A stretch of DNA of 64,000 bases. Origin: a candidate division TM6 bacterium GW2011_GWF2_32_72. GTDB taxonomy: Bacteria; Babelota; Babeliae; Babelales; GWF2-32-72. Position 1 is the first letter of the stretch. Each line of letters begins with the position of its first letter. Below are positions 63,028 to 64,000 of this stretch, one piece after another. The stretch is from positions 124,001-188,000 of the forward strand of contig LBON01000001.1 of assembly GCA_000989525.1 (NCBI GenBank). Direction: 5' to 3'. Below the pieces are notes generated by a model. The model had not been told where the DNA came from, made no database searches, and saw only the letters and a list, made by a program, of their open reading frames with translations. A program made the position numbers and the translations under genes.

Positions 63028-63870
63028 TTAAGCTTTAATTTCTATATCGTATTTGCCAGAAAGTGTTTTGGTGTTTATTTGCGTTAAAATATTTTCGAGC
63101 TTATTTATGAATGGAGAATACAAAAAATCTCTGTGCTTAAGGTCTTTACCATTAATTTTGACCTTAACATTGTATACTTTTGCATTGGACTCAAATGTTC
63201 GACCAGAAAACCATGGTATTTTTTTACCTTTTTCGGCCTTGTTCTTTTTATATATTCTTTGTGGATCGATTATTTGTAATAGGTCTGAGGAGTAAAGTGA
63301 GGTTACTTTTTTAAAAATCTCTTTGTGAACGAGTTTTTTTGTTGATTCCTGTACTGGACAGGCCATTAGAATGAGATGGTTAATTTTTAGGTTTTGGTTG
63401 TTTTTTATATTGGCTAGTTCTAAGGCGACGCTTCCGCCGTGGCTGTGAGTAAAAATATTGATTATAGGATTGGCCTTACAGTTTTTGATAAGTTTGATTA
63501 ATTCGTTATAAAGTTGTTCTGCTGATTTTTCTCGTTCTGCAAAACTGAGTCGCCCAGACCAGTTAAAAAAGTAAAAACTGTTAAGAGGGTATTTTTTTGG
63601 ATCAGTAGCATTTAAAGCTTTGGCAAATTTTAGTCTTTTTGAATTTTCTTTAAAAGATGATGCTGGCAGCAATCCTGTTTTTCTTTCTGCATCTTTACGG
63701 AGATATTTGAAGTGACTTTGAACGATAAGGGTGCCATGAATAAAAATATTTAAAACAGGTTGCTCATTTGGTGTTGGTTCTGCATTTTCACAGTTTACAA
63801 TTGGTGAAAAAAAACCGATTACAAATAAAAAAAATGTATTTGAATAATTTTTTTGCCAGATTGTTTTCAT
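63028..63870 (-). CDS. Exported alpha/beta-hydrolase-like protein, copy B
   Basis: 280 residues. Signal peptide (TFFLFVIGFFSPIVNC) is followed by LNIFIHGTLIVQSHFKYL, the nucleophile elbow NIFTHSHGGSVALELANI, and ILMACPVQESTKKL. Its FFNWSGRLSFAEREKSAEQL matches copy A's FNWSGNLRFKSREKAALQL, and both share SLYSS, LQIIDPQ and a basic C-terminal half. The two genes are adjacent and co-directional, so they are tandem duplicates. They may be secreted effectors or envelope esterases; no evidence separates these. Confidence 0.72.
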   Translation of the reverse strand: MKTIWQKNYSNTFFLFVIGFFSPIVNCENAEPTPNEQPVLNIFIHGTLIVQSHFKYLRKDAERKTGLLPASSFKENSKRLKFAKALNATDPKKYPLNSFYFFNWSGRLSFAEREKSAEQLYNELIKLIKNCKANPIINIFTHSHGGSVALELANIKNNQNLKINHLILMACPVQESTKKLVHKEIFKKVTSLYSSDLLQIIDPQRIYKKNKAEKGKKIPWFSGRTFESNAKVYNVKVKINGKDLKHRDFLYSPFINKLENILTQINTKTLSGKYDIEIKA

Positions 63871-63902
63871 GAGATTGCGCTTTCGTTAAAATCTTTTTGA
63901 CG

Positions 63903-63908
63903 GTATAA
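63903..63908 (+). promoter_or_regulatory. Candidate -10 box for the last gene
   Basis: A perfect TATAAT lies 50 bases before the ATG at 63958, in the divergent gap after 63870. No convincing -35 is visible at 17 bases. Confidence 0.3.
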
Positions 63909-63957
63909 TTGAGTTTAAGCTATCTTTTAAACAATGTCTATCGAAAGGATAAGGTTT

Positions 63958-64000
63958 ATGTTGAAGTTTTTGTTGATTTGGCTTGTAATAGCTTTTTTAT
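63958..64000 (+). CDS. Start of a protein with hydrophobic N-terminus (runs off window)
   Basis: ATG at 63958 after GAAAGGATAAGG. The visible 14 residues MLKFLLIWLVIAFL form a signal peptide or membrane segment. Divergent from the hydrolase pair. Nothing more can be said from the window. Confidence 0.55.
   Translation, partial: MLKFLLIWLVIAFL

Noticed and set aside
1-64000. tRNA, rRNA, CRISPR array, insertion sequence or integrase
   Set aside because: None was recognised by eye: no clustered direct repeats, no transposase motifs and no conserved RNA gene segments. A covariance-model scan would be needed to exclude a tRNA.

Overview
The window is AT-rich, densely coded DNA from a small bacterial genome. 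It carries FtsQ/FtsA/FtsZ, peptidoglycan genes (alr, murE with a meso-diaminopimelate motif, two murJ-type flippases, an MltA-like lytic transglycosylase), a LolD-like ATPase, and many short unrecognised proteins with N-terminal signal peptides. Low GC, a large set of lineage-specific secreted proteins and a Gram-negative envelope fit best with a host-associated lineage such as Candidatus Dependentiae (TM6/Babeliae). That assignment rests on overall character, not on a search, and I hold it at about 0.6. FtsZ argues against Chlamydiae. I saw no rRNA, tRNA, CRISPR array or insertion sequence.

Layout. 1-2.5 kb (minus): start of a deoxynucleoside kinase, alanine racemase, a secreted unknown. 2.6-7.0 kb (plus): rlmB, then ftsQ-ftsA-ftsZ closed by a terminator. 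15.0-7.0 kb (minus, tightly packed): HIT hydrolase, two secreted unknowns, alaS, lolD-like, murJ, Nudix hydrolase. 15.2-15.7 kb: a 48-residue membrane peptide and a structured intergenic stretch.

15.7-35.8 kb is a glycan locus. It holds a two-domain dehydrogenase, the GDP-L-fucose pathway (manC, gmd, fcl), a GT10-type fucosyltransferase fused to an FkbM methyltransferase, a second MurJ-like flippase, several SAM methyltransferases and glycosyltransferases, a polytopic GT-C/TPR protein and a GT2 enzyme. Most minus-strand products here carry a signal peptide or membrane anchor, whereas most plus-strand products look cytosolic. Two methyltransferases have signal peptides of their own, and the fcl gene carries a C-terminal methyltransferase-like domain behind a buried signal-like segment. 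The simplest reading is a fucosylated, possibly O-methylated, surface or exported glycan, with part of the enzyme set acting outside the bacterial cytosol. This is the most unusual part of the window.

35.9-64 kb is mostly housekeeping: glyA, anaerobic ribonucleotide reductase nrdD/nrdG, gpmI, rsmE, photolyase, tsaB, ruvX, an alanine/sodium symporter, murE, a membrane pyrophosphatase, an ABC-F ATPase, mltA-like, arfB, a thioredoxin-like protein, a DJ-1/PfpI protein, a shortened ComEC-like protein and transketolase. Small secreted unknowns are interspersed, and a tandem pair of exported serine-hydrolase-like paralogues lies at the end. Energy and precursor genes suggest limited, anaerobic-capable metabolism with pyrophosphate-driven ion pumping and amino-acid uptake.

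A short palindromic repeat family occurs at about 35.86, 44.46 and 56.04 kb. One copy sits in frame inside the photolyase gene. Another doubles as a terminator.
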